Assembly: GCA_002392275.1 (NCBI GenBank)
Contig: DGGQ01000112.1
Location: forward strand, 1-20,208
Source of the DNA: Treponema sp. UBA3870
Lineage (GTDB): Bacteria; Spirochaetota; Spirochaetia; Treponematales; Treponemataceae
Direction of reading: 5' to 3'
DNA: 20,208 nt
A program made the translations under genes and the position numbers. Below are positions 13,528 to 20,208 of the stretch, in pieces (positions within the stretch are counted from its first letter, which is position 1; each line of letters begins with the position of its first letter). The notes under the pieces are model-generated. The model had not been told where the DNA came from, ran no database searches, and saw only the letters and a list, made by a program, of their open reading frames with translations.

Positions 13528-15345
13528 ATGAAAACATCTCAGATTCATTTCAGGACACTGCGGGAGGCTCCTGCAGAAGCTGTTATCGCCAGTCATCAGC
13601 TTATGATGAGGGCAGATTTGATTCGCAAACTTGGCAACGGTCTTTACACCTACATGCCTATGGGACTTAGGTCCTACAGGAAACTTGAAAGCATTATAAA
13701 GGAAGAACTTAACAACAGTGGCGCGATGGAATTTAAGCCAACCGTCATAGTTCCGGGCGACATCTGGAAGGAGAGTGGCCGCTGGGAGACAATGGGACCA
13801 CAGATGCTTACCGCAAAAAATCGTGGCGGGCAGGATATGGTTGTCAGTCCGACTGCCGAGGAAGCCTACACAGCAATCTGCCGCGCGGGACTTACATCAT
13901 ACAAGCAGCTCCCAATCAACATGTACCAAATCAACACAAAATACAGGGACGAAATCAGGCCAAGGTATGGAGTGATGCGTGGCCGCGAGTTCAATATGAT
14001 GGACGGCTACACACTCAATGCCGATGACGAATCCCTTGACGAAAGTTATCAGGCTTATGCCCGCGCTTATCACAGAATTTTTAAGCGTCTCGGTCTCAAA
14101 GTGATTCCGGTAAAAGCTGACACTGGTGCCATGGGTGGCTCCGGTTCCGAGGAGTTTATGGTCGAAAGCCCAATCGGCGATGACACTTTGATTCTCTGCC
14201 CCGAATGTGGATATGCCGCAAACGCTGAGAAGGCTTCGTGCAAACCGGATGTGGCTGTGGACAACGACGGAAATCCGCAGAAAAAAACGGACCTGCCGAT
14301 TGAGGAAGTGGCTACACCGAATGTGTTTTCTATAGAAGATATGGAGAAGTTCTTTGGCTGTACTCCAAAAATGTTCGTCAAGGCTCTGATTTATAGGGTC
14401 ATCAATTCCACTTTGGACATGGAAAGTGCGCCTTATGGTCGGGATTTGAAATCAAAGGTCGAAGGAAATATCAAATTCTATCCGCTCTCTTATGTCTGTG
14501 TCCTTATCCGCGCGGATTTGGATGTGAACGAGGCCAAACTTGCGGGTGCGCTGAAAGCCAGTGAGGTTGCCCTTGCCGAAGCTGACGAGATTTTGCAGAT
14601 TGCCGGTGCCCCCCATGGATTTGTTGGTCCAGTCACCGTAAAATGTCCGATTCTTCAGGATTTGACTGTGAACGACATGCACGACGCGATTGCAGGTTCA
14701 GGAAAAGAGGGATTTCACATCAAACATTTGGAGCCGGATAGGGATTACACTCCTTGGATGAATGTTGATGTCAGGACTGTAAAATCTGGCGACAAGTGCT
14801 CTTGCCCCGGATGCAACGGAACCTACTACAGCACAAAGGGTAACGAGCTTGGCCACATCTTCAAGTTGGGCAAAAAGTATACCGAATCAATGAATGTGAC
14901 TTATCTTGACAAAAACGGAAAAACGGCAGTTCCGACAATGGGTTGCTATGGTATTGGCGTGGACCGTGTTTTGGCCAGCATAATCGAGGCGAACCATGAC
15001 GACATGGGAATCCGTTGGCCGATGTCTGTCGCTCCATATCAGGTTGCGATAGTTCCAATCAAGTACAAGGATGCCATGAAGGATGCCGCCGACAAACTTT
15101 ATGACGCTTTGAAATCAGCAGGCATAGAAGTGCTTCTTGATGACAGGGACGAGAGACCCGGAGTTAAATTCAACGATATGGATTTGATAGGGTTTCCAAT
15201 CCGTGTGACTGTTGGCGACAAGAATCTTCCGAACGTGGAGATTAAGCTGAGGACCGCGGATTCCCCGGAGCTTGTTCCCCTGGACGAGGCCGCCAAAAAG
15301 ATTTCCGCGATGGTAAAATCCGCGATGGATGAGCTGGATAAATAA
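13528..15345 (+). CDS. proS: Prolyl-tRNA synthetase (bacterial type)
   Basis: This cytosolic class II enzyme charges tRNA-Pro using proline and ATP. Motif 1 lies at about 36-70 (GLYTYMPMGLRSYRKLE). Motif 2, RPRYGVMRGREFNMMDGY, is at about 144-161. An inserted editing (YbaK-like) domain spans about 220-400. Motif 3, GCYGIGVDRVLASIIE, begins at 472, and the anticodon-binding domain is at about 500-605 (LLDDRDERPGVKF, GFPIRVTVG). The length of 605 is typical for the bacterial form with the insertion. Two Cys pairs, C224-x2-C227 and C424/C426-x2-C429, flank the editing domain and could bind a metal. I start at ATG 13528, because the N-terminus then reads MKTSQIHFRTLREAP as in the family and the upstream TTG at 13492 lies in the -35. 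No Shine-Dalgarno; probably leaderless. Confidence 0.97.
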   Translation: MKTSQIHFRTLREAPAEAVIASHQLMMRADLIRKLGNGLYTYMPMGLRSYRKLESIIKEELNNSGAMEFKPTVIVPGDIWKESGRWETMGPQMLTAKNRGGQDMVVSPTAEEAYTAICRAGLTSYKQLPINMYQINTKYRDEIRPRYGVMRGREFNMMDGYTLNADDESLDESYQAYARAYHRIFKRLGLKVIPVKADTGAMGGSGSEEFMVESPIGDDTLILCPECGYAANAEKASCKPDVAVDNDGNPQKKTDLPIEEVATPNVFSIEDMEKFFGCTPKMFVKALIYRVINSTLDMESAPYGRDLKSKVEGNIKFYPLSYVCVLIRADLDVNEAKLAGALKASEVALAEADEILQIAGAPHGFVGPVTVKCPILQDLTVNDMHDAIAGSGKEGFHIKHLEPDRDYTPWMNVDVRTVKSGDKCSCPGCNGTYYSTKGNELGHIFKLGKKYTESMNVTYLDKNGKTAVPTMGCYGIGVDRVLASIIEANHDDMGIRWPMSVAPYQVAIVPIKYKDAMKDAADKLYDALKSAGIEVLLDDRDERPGVKFNDMDLIGFPIRVTVGDKNLPNVEIKLRTADSPELVPLDEAAKKISAMVKSAMDELDK

Positions 15346-15370
15346 AAGGGGCGACCTAAGGTGCTTTGTC

Positions 15371-15394
15371 CAGTAACCAAAGGTGCTGTTTTTT
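15371..15394 (+). terminator. Rho-independent terminator after proS
   Basis: CAGTAACC and GGTGCTG pair (one bulge, one G-T) around AAA and run into TTTTTT. It starts 26 bases after the proS stop, separating it from the next unit. Confidence 0.65.
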
Positions 15395-15437
15395 ATTTTC
15401 CATAATAGAGGTAACTTTGACCTACAGAGGTAGATTT

Positions 15438-16508
15438 ATGAGAAACTTGAAGAGAAATATTCTGGTCTGCGTGACGGCACTTTTTTCCGTATTCGCGTAT
15501 TCCCTTCCAGGAATGATTCAGTATATCCCGGACAATTCCGGTGAGTATGTTTATTATTCGGACAAATCGTTTACGCGCCAGTCGATTGTCGGATTCCTCT
15601 ATTATGACGACAGCACCTACGCGGTCCGCTACTATGCACCGGCGGATTCAAAAAACAAGCTGATGGCGAAGGACATAACCCTTTACTTCAGCGTGGATCC
15701 CGAGGCAAACCATCTGGAGCTTACCGGCGAAACAATTGTCGGCGCGGTTGGCGGAGAGGACACGGACATAATCAACTATCTGCACGACCTTTTCTATGAG
15801 TTCACGGCGAGGGCGCAGAAGGCATTTCTTGAGAGCAACGAGAAAATTGAAAGCAGGCAGGACTTTGCACAGTTCGGCGGTACTGTGACTATTGTTTTCA
15901 ACACCATGGTCCCGATTTTCAATATAGAGGAAATCAGGACGGGCGACGGGACAAAAGTTTTTTCGGCAATCACCGTTGGACAGCTTGTCTCATCCGATGA
16001 CAAAAGTTTTACGGACTACAAGGGTGTCGAGACCGCTCCAAAGGATTTGAGCCGCAAGTTCCAGAAAAAATCTGGGGCAAAATCCATGGATGCGAAGTAC
16101 CAGAACCAGAGCATAAAGCTGACAAACCAGTGGACGCAGGCAAATATGGAGGGGGTCTGGCTGATGGGGGACTATGCATATCTCAGCATGGCCACGCTTT
16201 CCATTCCCGACGCTATGAAAAATTCTACTCAGCTTTTTGAGGACATGACTGTCCGCATGATTTGCGAGAGCACAAGCGGAGCTTTTACGGTCTGGAAGCA
16301 GAGGAGTGTTTCGCGCTCAAAGAATGTGACTGTCGTTACAAACCTCTACTGCCAGCCGGACACGGGGGATGTCACCAGGGACTTTTCCATTCTGACAAAA
16401 TGCGCTGACGGGACATACGCCTTTTTGAAGCTGACGGTATTTGAGGGAATCTACATGCAGAACAGGTCCTATTTTGATGGAATCCTGAAATCCTACAGGG
16501 TGAAGTGA
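15438..16508 (+). CDS. Exported protein of unknown function, 356 residues, first gene of the aroDE-rpiA operon
   Basis: AGAGG at 15426-15430 precedes the ATG at 15438. Residues 1-22 are a signal peptide (MRNLKRNILVCVTALFSVFA, cut about AYS-LP). The mature part is beta-rich and soluble-looking: strands such as ESRQDFAQFGGTVTIVFNT and KVFSAITVGQLVSS, a Lys-rich middle (about 210-240) and a C-terminal stretch TNLYCQPDTGDVTRDFSI. Two Cys in the last 80 residues could pair. I recognise no family. Its stop codon overlaps the aroDE start by one base, so the three genes 15438-18738 are one operon, although an exported protein has no obvious part in shikimate or pentose metabolism. Confidence 0.8.
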   Translation: MRNLKRNILVCVTALFSVFAYSLPGMIQYIPDNSGEYVYYSDKSFTRQSIVGFLYYDDSTYAVRYYAPADSKNKLMAKDITLYFSVDPEANHLELTGETIVGAVGGEDTDIINYLHDLFYEFTARAQKAFLESNEKIESRQDFAQFGGTVTIVFNTMVPIFNIEEIRTGDGTKVFSAITVGQLVSSDDKSFTDYKGVETAPKDLSRKFQKKSGAKSMDAKYQNQSIKLTNQWTQANMEGVWLMGDYAYLSMATLSIPDAMKNSTQLFEDMTVRMICESTSGAFTVWKQRSVSRSKNVTVVTNLYCQPDTGDVTRDFSILTKCADGTYAFLKLTVFEGIYMQNRSYFDGILKSYRVK

Positions 16509-18001
16509 TGGGGCAGCCTTTAATCTGTTTGACTCTGACCGGTAAGACCGTAAACGAAGATCTGGAGCTTATAAAAAAATACCGCAAGCATATCGACATG
16601 GTGGAGCTGCGGGCGGATTTTCTGGATGACAACGAGAAACCGTTTATCAAAAAATTTCCGTCCATGGCGGGTCTGCCCTGCATTCTTACAATCAGGCGGA
16701 AAATTGATGGTGGACTTTATACTGACGGAGAGGCTGCCCGCTCTGTTCTTTTTGCCAAAGCGCTTTCCTTTGTTGATGAGGACCAGTCCAAAAACTTTGC
16801 CTATGTTGATTTTGAGGAGGACTTCCAGGTAGCGTCACTTCAGGACGGTGCGCTTGCCTATGGGGTCCGGGTAATCAGAAGCCTGCACGACATGGAAAAT
16901 CCGATTGGAAATCTTGCGCAGCGTCTTGAAAAACTCAAGGTGACTGACTACGAGATTCCCAAGATTGCGTTCATGCCGGAAAGTTTGCATGATGTTAAGC
17001 ATGTCTTTGACGAGGCGGCGAAACTCAAGGATTCGAACCACATTCTGCTTGCGATGGGTCCGCTTGGGGTTCCGACCAGAATACTCAGCGCGAAGATTAA
17101 AAATTTTTTGACCTTCACATCTCCCGGTGAAAGCAGCTCCAATGTGGCTATGCTTGGCCATGTGGACCCGGTCCTGCTGAATGAAATCTACCATTTCAGA
17201 AGTATAAACGAATCTACGCGTGTGTATGGGATAACCGGGTATCCGTTGCTAAAAACATCCAGTCCCGAAATCCACAACGCGGGATATATCAAGCATGGCA
17301 TGAACGCTGTGTACATTCCAATCGCCTCCAAAAGTTTTAAGGAAGTTCTTGATTTTGCCGACTCGGTTGGCATAAAGGGCATGTCCGTAACGATTCCGCA
17401 CAAGGAGGCCGTCCTGGAGGAGATTCCGGACCTTGAAAAAAAATGCCGGGAGATTGGTGCGTGCAATACCATTGTCCGTTCCGATGGTGGATGGCGTGGA
17501 TTCAACACTGATGTCAGCGGATTCACAAAATCGCTTCTGGAATTTCTTGGAGAAAAAAATCTTTCGCGCAGGCGGGTTGCCATAATCGGTGCGGGTGGTG
17601 CTTCCCGGGCGATTGCCTATGCCATAAAGCAGCTGAAGGGAAAGGCATGCATCTTTAATCGAACCATAGCACGTGCACAGGAGCTTGCCGAGAAGTATGG
17701 ATTCTGTGCATGCAAACTTGGAAGCGAAAATATGGACACGCTCGCAAAATATAGTGACATAATCATCCAGACAACATCTGTGGGGATGAACAGCACGGAT
17801 GCTTCCAACCAGGAAAACGACCCGCTGTATTTTTATGATTTTACCGGCAAGGAAAAGGTTTTTGATATAATCTATGTTCCCGCTGTGACACCAATGATGG
17901 CCCGGGCTGCGAAAGCTGGATGCAAAGTCTGCAACGGTTACGACATGCTCAGGTATCAGGGTTACGAGCAGTTCAGGATTTTCACCGACAACGACTATTG
18001 A
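16508..18001 (+). CDS. aroDE: Fused 3-dehydroquinate dehydratase (type I) and shikimate dehydrogenase
   Basis: A 497-residue bifunctional enzyme catalysing two consecutive steps, dehydroquinate to dehydroshikimate to shikimate. Residues about 1-210 are type I AroD: VELRAD at 32-37 with the catalytic-site Glu, His127 in RSLHD and the Schiff-base Lys152 in PKIAFMP. Residues about 218-497 are AroE: YGITGYPLLKTSSPEIHN (220-237) binds shikimate, Lys279 in VTIPHKEAV and Asp315 in NTDVSGF are the catalytic pair, GAGGASRAI (341-349) plus NRT (364-366) bind NADP, and GYDMLRYQGYEQF ends the domain. All key residues are present. A GTG at 16505 is an alternative start one codon earlier. The order AroD-AroE is that of plant and chlamydial fusions. 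rpiA follows after 17 bases. Confidence 0.95.
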   Translation: MGQPLICLTLTGKTVNEDLELIKKYRKHIDMVELRADFLDDNEKPFIKKFPSMAGLPCILTIRRKIDGGLYTDGEAARSVLFAKALSFVDEDQSKNFAYVDFEEDFQVASLQDGALAYGVRVIRSLHDMENPIGNLAQRLEKLKVTDYEIPKIAFMPESLHDVKHVFDEAAKLKDSNHILLAMGPLGVPTRILSAKIKNFLTFTSPGESSSNVAMLGHVDPVLLNEIYHFRSINESTRVYGITGYPLLKTSSPEIHNAGYIKHGMNAVYIPIASKSFKEVLDFADSVGIKGMSVTIPHKEAVLEEIPDLEKKCREIGACNTIVRSDGGWRGFNTDVSGFTKSLLEFLGEKNLSRRRVAIIGAGGASRAIAYAIKQLKGKACIFNRTIARAQELAEKYGFCACKLGSENMDTLAKYSDIIIQTTSVGMNSTDASNQENDPLYFYDFTGKEKVFDIIYVPAVTPMMARAAKAGCKVCNGYDMLRYQGYEQFRIFTDNDY

Positions 18002-18018
18002 GAGGATTTGAGGATATT

Positions 18019-18738
18019 ATGATAACAAGGGACCAGCAGAAAATTTTGGCTGCCGAAACAGCTGTCGAGACATTGATTGACGAAGGGAAGATTTTTAGCG
18101 GAATGAAGATTGGGCTTGGAACGGGGTCCACCGCAATGCCTGCTGTAAATGCCATTGCAAAAAAAATTGCCGGCGGAGTGCTGAAGGACATTCTTGCGGT
18201 TGCGACAAGTTTCCAGACATCGCTTGCGTGCGAGACTTTGGGAATAAGGGTCTGCTCCCTGAATGACAAAAACATTGGCGGCCAGCTTGACTTGACTATT
18301 GACGGCGCGGATGAGATTGGTCCCGGAAACTCTCTGGTAAAGGGTGGCGGGGCTGCTCTTCTGAGGGAAAAAATCACCGCGTACTCGTCAAAGTTTTATG
18401 CGATTGTGGCGGACAGTTCAAAGGCGGTTACATCCCACGGAACAAAGTTTCCTCTTCCGGTTGAAATAATCCCAGAGGCAAGAATCTGCGTAATCCATGC
18501 CCTTGAAAAAATGGGGGCGACCTGCACTCTTCGCGAGGGAATCAGAAAGGCGGGACCAGTTATTACCGACAACGGAAACATGATTCTGGACTGCCTGTGG
18601 GAAAATCCCGTCAACCCGATGGAAATGGAAGATAAAATCAACGGCATTACCGGTGTGGTGGAGTGCGGGTTTTTCACCAAGCTGCATCCGGTCGCATTCA
18701 TCGCCCAGGAAGACGGAAGCGTGAGGCGTGTTGATTAA
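18019..18738 (+). CDS. rpiA: Ribose-5-phosphate isomerase A
   Basis: This cytosolic enzyme interconverts ribose-5-phosphate and ribulose-5-phosphate in the non-oxidative pentose phosphate pathway. The 240-residue length is slightly above the usual 219-230. The phosphate-binding GLGTGSTA is at 32-39, DGADEI with catalytic Asp at 95-100, and KGGGAALLREK at 108-118 with the catalytic Glu117; KLHPVAFIA near the C-terminus fits the family. GAGG at 18010-18013 supports ATG 18019; the open frame extends upstream into aroDE in another frame and is not used. It lies 17 bases after aroDE and is probably co-transcribed, ending the operon that begins at 15438. The product feeds PRPP, used by upp and purine synthesis. 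Confidence 0.95.
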   Translation: MITRDQQKILAAETAVETLIDEGKIFSGMKIGLGTGSTAMPAVNAIAKKIAGGVLKDILAVATSFQTSLACETLGIRVCSLNDKNIGGQLDLTIDGADEIGPGNSLVKGGGAALLREKITAYSSKFYAIVADSSKAVTSHGTKFPLPVEIIPEARICVIHALEKMGATCTLREGIRKAGPVITDNGNMILDCLWENPVNPMEMEDKINGITGVVECGFFTKLHPVAFIAQEDGSVRRVD

Positions 18739-18747
18739 AATCAAAAT

Positions 18748-18803
18748 TGGCTAATACTGTTGACTTATAGCCAGTGCTGTGTTAAGATTTAATTAAAATT
18801 AAC
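18748..18803 (+). promoter_or_regulatory. Toxin-antitoxin promoter with two candidate operators
   Basis: TTGACT (18760-18765) and TAAGAT (18783-18788) are 17 bases apart, with an extended TG. The perfect inverted repeat TGGCTA (18748-18753)/TAGCCA (18768-18773) is centred on the -35, and GTTAA (18781-18785)/TTAAC (18799-18803) straddles the -10 and start point. Both are placed for autorepression by the antitoxin or the complex. Confidence 0.7.
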
Positions 18804-18816
18804 GCAGGGGGTAGCT

Positions 18817-19116
18817 ATGTGCAGAGCGACAATCTATGATGCCAGAAACAATTTTTCGTCCCTTGTCAAAACAGCGGAGGAAGGGGAACCGGTGGAGCTT
18901 ACCCGGCATGACAAACCTGTTGCCGTTATTATCAGCTGGGAGCAGTATGAAAAGAAGATAAAAAAGAAGACATTCATTGAGAGGCTGGAGGAAATCAGAA
19001 AGGAGTATGCCGATGTCCTTGCCGACCCCAGCTACGAAGGTCTCGTGATTCCAAAGGATGAATATCCTGATGAAGCGTATTACAAAAAAATTGATTCGAT
19101 TTGGAGTGAAGTATGA
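18817..19116 (+). CDS. Phd/YefM-type antitoxin
   Basis: A 99-residue antitoxin. The N-terminal part matches the Phd/YefM fold: MCRATIYDARNNFSSLVKTA (1-20) forms the first strand and helix, then EGEPVELTRHDKPVAVIISWEQYE (about 22-45) with the conserved ELTRHDKPVAVI stretch. Such N-terminal domains bind DNA. Residues about 46-99 form a charged helix and a flexible tail that would cover the toxin site. GGGGG just before the ATG is the ribosome site. The stop overlaps the toxin start by four bases (ATGA). It has its own promoter after rpiA and likely represses it. Relatives in other TA families use the same antitoxin with RelE-type toxins, but here the partner is a PIN protein. Confidence 0.9.
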   Translation: MCRATIYDARNNFSSLVKTAEEGEPVELTRHDKPVAVIISWEQYEKKIKKKTFIERLEEIRKEYADVLADPSYEGLVIPKDEYPDEAYYKKIDSIWSEV

Positions 19117-19538
19117 GACCGGTTTATTTGCTCGATACCAATGTGATTTCAGAAGCTGCAAAGTTGAAACCAAATTTTTCTGTATTAAGGAATCTAGCTA
19201 AAAACGAGGGGCTTTGCGCAATCTGTTCGACTGTCTGGCAGGAATCTGTTTATGGATATGAAAGGCTGCCCGATGGAAGACGGAAAAACATGGTGCGGAA
19301 TTGTCTGCAATCAATAAAAGAGACCTATGATATAATTCCTTACGATGGTTTTGCATCGGAGATTTGTGGTGAAATACGTGCTCGCTGTGAGGAAAAGGGT
19401 CGGCCAATTCCTTATGACGATTGCCAGATTGCCGCCACCGCCATTGCAAACGGTATGATTCTTGTGACCCATAATGTGGAAGACTATGCGGCCCTGCAGG
19501 AAAACTCCATGCTGAAGGTGGAGGACTGGTGGAAATAA
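19113..19538 (+). CDS. vapC: PIN-domain toxin (VapC-type ribonuclease)
   Basis: A 141-residue PIN domain, a metal-dependent RNase that cuts tRNA or rRNA and halts translation when not bound by antitoxin. The acidic site is complete: Asp8 in LLDTNVISE, Glu44 in WQESVYG, Asp102/103 in PYDDCQIAATA and Asp124 in THNVEDY. Length and the closing tryptophans (VEDWW) are usual for the FitB/VapC subgroup. Translation is coupled to the antitoxin by the ATGA overlap. The gene is intact with no frameshift, so the pair is probably functional. The cellular target cannot be read from sequence. Confidence 0.92.
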   Translation: MRPVYLLDTNVISEAAKLKPNFSVLRNLAKNEGLCAICSTVWQESVYGYERLPDGRRKNMVRNCLQSIKETYDIIPYDGFASEICGEIRARCEEKGRPIPYDDCQIAATAIANGMILVTHNVEDYAALQENSMLKVEDWWK

Positions 19539-19558
19539 AAATCTTCTGCGCATAAACC

Positions 19559-19586
19559 TTGAAAATAATCGGTCCACGTGTTAGAT
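19559..19586 (+). promoter_or_regulatory. purE promoter giving a leaderless mRNA
   Basis: TTGAAA (19559-19564), 16 bases, TTAGAT (19581-19586), then six bases (TGTGGT) before the ATG at 19593. Initiation would coincide with the A of the start codon; no Shine-Dalgarno is visible. Confidence 0.55.
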
Positions 19587-19592
19587 TGTGGT

Positions 19593-20093
19593 ATGAAAGT
19601 TGCGATTTTTTTTGGTTCAAAGTCCGATACCGAGACGATGAAAAAGTCCGCCGATGTCCTCAGGGAATTCGGTGTTGATTACAAGGCCTTTATTATTTCC
19701 GCGCACCGTGCGGGGGAGCTTCTGGTTAAAACAATTCGGCAGATTGAGGACGAAGGTTTCGAGGTCATCATAGCCGGAGCCGGTCTTTCCGCAGCGCTGC
19801 CTGGTGTGATTGCGGGGCATACGGTTTTGCCAGTAGTTGGCGTCCCTCTTGAATGTGTCACCCCCGGAAAGTCGAATGGTCTTGGAGGAATGGACGCGCT
19901 TCTTTCCGTTGTCCAGATGCCTCCCCAGATTCCTGTTGCAAGTGTGGGTATTGGGAACGCAAAAAACGCAGCGTATCTTGCAATTGAAATTCTCGCAGTA
20001 AAATATCCCGAGCTAAAAACTAAGCTCATCGATTTCCGCAGAAAACTTGCTTCCGACGCAGAATCCAACGGCGGATTGGGTGTAGAATTGTAA
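19593..20093 (+). CDS. purE: 5-(carboxyamino)imidazole ribonucleotide mutase (PurE)
   Basis: A 166-residue enzyme of purine synthesis forming CAIR. GSKSD at 8-12 binds the phosphate, SAHRAGE at 36-42 carries the catalytic His38, AGAGLSAALPGVIAGHT (about 61-77) and GGMDALLSVVQMPPQIPVAS complete the site. The wording LLSVVQMP and ALPG is that of class I PurE, the N5-CAIR mutase that works with PurK. A few extra residues (ECVTPGKSN) sit before the GGMDALL motif compared with E. coli. The start at 19593 gives the family N-terminus MKVAIFFGSKSD; an upstream in-frame start at 19578 lies next to the -10. The partner purK is not in the window and could be downstream. Confidence 0.95.
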   Translation: MKVAIFFGSKSDTETMKKSADVLREFGVDYKAFIISAHRAGELLVKTIRQIEDEGFEVIIAGAGLSAALPGVIAGHTVLPVVGVPLECVTPGKSNGLGGMDALLSVVQMPPQIPVASVGIGNAKNAAYLAIEILAVKYPELKTKLIDFRRKLASDAESNGGLGVEL

Positions 20094-20129
20094 AAATTTA
20101 TTATCTTACTCTTTTGCCGTGCATTGTAA

Positions 20130-20180
20130 AAGAATTGCAAGAGAATTCTTATGTCTGGGGTTTTTAGGGGCTATGCCCCT
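20130..20180. repeat. Two hairpins after purE
   Basis: AAGAATT/AATTCTT (20130-20136 with 20144-20150) and AGGGGC-TAT-GCCCCT (20166-20180). Neither is followed by a T tract. The second, with the G-rich tail to the window edge, resembles the G-rich intergenic structures at 13441-13460. Confidence 0.55.
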
Positions 20181-20208
20181 GAACCGTGCCGGGAAAGGGA
20201 GGGGTTTA

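Overview
The window most resembles a chromosomal segment of a host-associated Treponema-like spirochaete. The grounds are a secreted BspA/TpLRR-type leucine-rich repeat protein, several exported proteins with Lys-rich signal peptides that I cannot match to any family, a fused AroD-AroE enzyme, and moderate G+C housekeeping genes next to clearly AT-rich accessory genes. The genus is an inference; no rRNA or tRNA gene is present to settle it. No phage structural gene, integrase, transposase or CRISPR array is visible.

Layout. (1) 1-1376: the terminator of an upstream gene, then uracil phosphoribosyltransferase (upp-like) with its own promoter. (2) 1377-6387: the accessory region. A leftward XRE repressor gene faces six rightward genes (1854-6332) separated by only 30-38 bases, each with a Shine-Dalgarno, and ending in one hairpin terminator at 6357. 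The divergent promoter holds three copies of an 18-bp pseudo-palindrome placed where a repressor would act. The first four rightward products are unrecognised, the fifth is a DUF1232/YkvA membrane protein and the sixth a secreted LRR protein. (3) 6554-7949: a leftward ATPase_2/DUF234-type ATPase with a Walker B Glu-to-Lys change, and a strong promoter embedded in a 20-bp inverted repeat. (4) 8208-9910: two gene pairs of small cytosolic proteins: YunG-like plus a 106-residue protein, and DUF1653 plus a macrodomain ADP-ribose-binding protein. (5) 10076-11587: an exported protein of unknown function. (6) 11894-20093: mostly core metabolism: uracil permease (uraA-like), prolyl-tRNA synthetase (proS), an exported protein joined to aroDE and rpiA in a probable operon, a Phd/VapC-type toxin-antitoxin pair, and purE.

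How the parts work together. upp and uraA together give uracil uptake and salvage. aroDE makes shikimate from dehydroquinate and rpiA supplies ribose-5-phosphate for PRPP, which upp consumes and which feeds the purine route served by purE. The toxin-antitoxin pair sits between rpiA and purE as a self-contained insertion.

The best candidate for something undescribed is the repressor-controlled six-gene cassette at 1377-6387. A second theme is that proS, purE and the XRE gene each have a -10 element ending 6-7 bases before the start codon and no Shine-Dalgarno, which predicts leaderless mRNAs. All functional calls are from reading motifs by eye; no database search was run.
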